In this document: positions 63,158-64,000 of the stretch, one piece after another
How the letters are laid out: every line of letters starts with the position of its first letter
Numbering within the stretch: the first letter of the stretch is position 1
Assembly (NCBI GenBank): GCA_963806015.1
Contig: CAWDWM010000004.1
Span: 124,001 to 188,000, forward strand
Origin: JAOPZW01 sp963806015
Lineage (GTDB): Bacteria > Actinomycetota > Thermoleophilia > Solirubrobacterales > Solirubrobacteraceae
Direction of reading: 5' to 3'
Length of the DNA stretch: 64,000 bases
Made by a program: the position numbers and the translations under genes
Notes under the pieces: model-generated
Databases searched by the model: none
Told to the model about the DNA's origin: nothing
Seen by the model: the letters and a program-made list of their open reading frames with translations, nothing else

Positions 63158-64000
63158 CAACGAGCGTCCGCCGCTGGTGGCGGAGGAGCAGGCCGAGGCA
63201 GTCGAGCACGGGCATGAGCTGACCGTGCTCGACTCCGGTGTCCGCGTGGTCACCGAGCGGATGCACTCTGTCCGCTCGGTCGCCCTCGGGCTCTGGATCG
63301 GGACCGGGTCCGCGGCCGAGGACGAGCCCGAGGCGGGGCTCAGCCACCTCATCGAGCACATGCTGTTCCGCGGCACGGCGCGCTACCGGTCGCTGCAGAT
63401 CGACCAGCTCTTCGATGCCATGGGGGCCGAGCTCAACGCCGGCACCGGCAAGGAGACGACCTCGGTCTACTCGCGCGTCCTGGACCGCCATCTGGAGCGC
63501 GCCTTCGACGTCATGGCCGACATGGTCTGGCGCCCGGCGTTCGACGGCTCGGAGCTCGAGCAGGAGCGCCAGATCGTGCTCGAGGAGATCGCCATGTACG
63601 AGGACGACCCGCAGGACAAGGTCTTCGACGTGCTCGGCGAGGCCGTCTTCGGCGGTCATCCGCTGGGGCGGGCCATCATCGGCCGCGCCGACGTCGTCGG
63701 CACCGCCGGACCCGACGCGCTGCGCGGCTTCCACGCGGCGCGCTACGTGCCGACCAACGTCGTGGTGGCGGCGGCGGGATCGGTCGATCACGACTCCCTG
63801 GTCGAGCTCGTCGAGCGCGCCGGGATCGAACGCGTCGGCGGCCGCGCACCCGCGCTGCCGGCGGCGCCGGATGCCCAGCCCGCGCGCCGGCGCTTCTTCG
63901 CCAAGGAGACCGAGCAGTACCACGTCTGCCTCGGCGCGCCGGGACTGGCCCGCGACGACGAGCGGCGCTTCGCCCTGCGCGTGCTGGACAACATCCTCGG
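63150..64000 (+). CDS. M16-family zinc peptidase, N-terminal part (runs off the window)
   Basis: The first 283 residues of an insulinase/processing-peptidase-like enzyme. The inverted zinc motif is HLIEH (His66, Glu69, His70), with the third ligand region EEIAMYEDDPQDKVFD further on, and LTVLDSGVRVVTE, SVRSVALGLWIGTGSAAED, GHPLGRAIIGR and HAARYVPTNVVV as family landmarks. The GTG at 63150 overlaps the end of pnp in another frame; the frame is confirmed by the zinc motif. M16 genes often follow pnp in Actinobacteria. The C-terminal domain is outside the window. Confidence 0.93.
   Translation, partial: MANNERPPLVAEEQAEAVEHGHELTVLDSGVRVVTERMHSVRSVALGLWIGTGSAAEDEPEAGLSHLIEHMLFRGTARYRSLQIDQLFDAMGAELNAGTGKETTSVYSRVLDRHLERAFDVMADMVWRPAFDGSELEQERQIVLEEIAMYEDDPQDKVFDVLGEAVFGGHPLGRAIIGRADVVGTAGPDALRGFHAARYVPTNVVVAAAGSVDHDSLVELVERAGIERVGGRAPALPAAPDAQPARRRFFAKETEQYHVCLGAPGLARDDERRFALRVLDNIL

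Overview
The window is a 64 kb piece of a very GC-rich chromosome that reads as an actinobacterium. The order mihF-gmk-rpoZ-coaBC, the actinobacterial integration host factor, a SARP/nSTAND regulator, frequent ATGA stop/start overlaps and many GTG starts all point that way. The mix of proteins (secreted GYVWRE-repeat protein, zinc-ribbon MscL, NusA with a Cys-containing tail) makes the class Thermoleophilia (Solirubrobacterales-like) my best guess. That guess is inference; there is no rRNA gene here to settle it. No CRISPR array, insertion sequence or prophage was seen.

1-5.2 kb, minus strand: asparaginase, diacylglycerol-kinase-like lipid kinase, winged-helix protein, secreted repeat protein and CorA. 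5.3-7.0 kb: a promoter, a SAM-I riboswitch with a terminator/antiterminator platform, then a threonine-synthase-like PLP enzyme and a ThiS/MoaD/CysO-like sulfur carrier ending in Gly-Gly. I consider this the most interesting unit of the window, because the regulation fits homocysteine synthesis better than threonine synthesis. 7.0-32.6 kb is accessory and metabolic: a transaldolase-like protein behind a structured leader, a DHFR-like reductase, an alpha/beta hydrolase, a marR-DUF3224 operon with a palindromic operator candidate, an L,D-transpeptidase, LigD, Pcm, nicotinate phosphoribosyltransferase, a baeRF/Vms1-like protein, a LuxR regulator, a secreted glycosidase, tRNA-Arg(CCG), an MFS exporter, a flippase-glycosyltransferase fusion, MscL, an rnz-PASTA-HAD operon, and a 1632-residue SARP/nSTAND/WD40 regulator.

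32.6-41.4 kb: pyrimidine operon pyrR-pyrB-pyrC-carA-carB-pyrK-pyrD, headed by a PyrR-binding RNA loop. From 34.2 to 42.3 kb every gene except mihF carries single-base frameshifts, about 15 in all. Essential genes on both sides are intact, so I read this as a low-quality stretch of the assembly rather than gene decay. 41.5-48.9 kb: mihF-gmk-rpoZ-coaBC, then a MoxR-DUF58-transglutaminase-TPR operon.

49.0-58.2 kb: the translation/RNA operon rimP-nusA-ylxR-infB-DUF503-rbfA-nrnA-truB-ribF-SDR, with an intrinsic terminator just before rimP. 58.24-58.56 kb is a gene-free convergent gap filled by two large inverted repeats. 58.6-64.0 kb: a MerR-like regulator, rpsO, a peroxiredoxin, a divergent SRPBCC/DsbA-like pair, pnp, and an M16 peptidase that runs off the end. 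Many genes have a TANNNT -10 box ending 6-7 bases before the start codon and no Shine-Dalgarno site, the signature of leaderless transcription.
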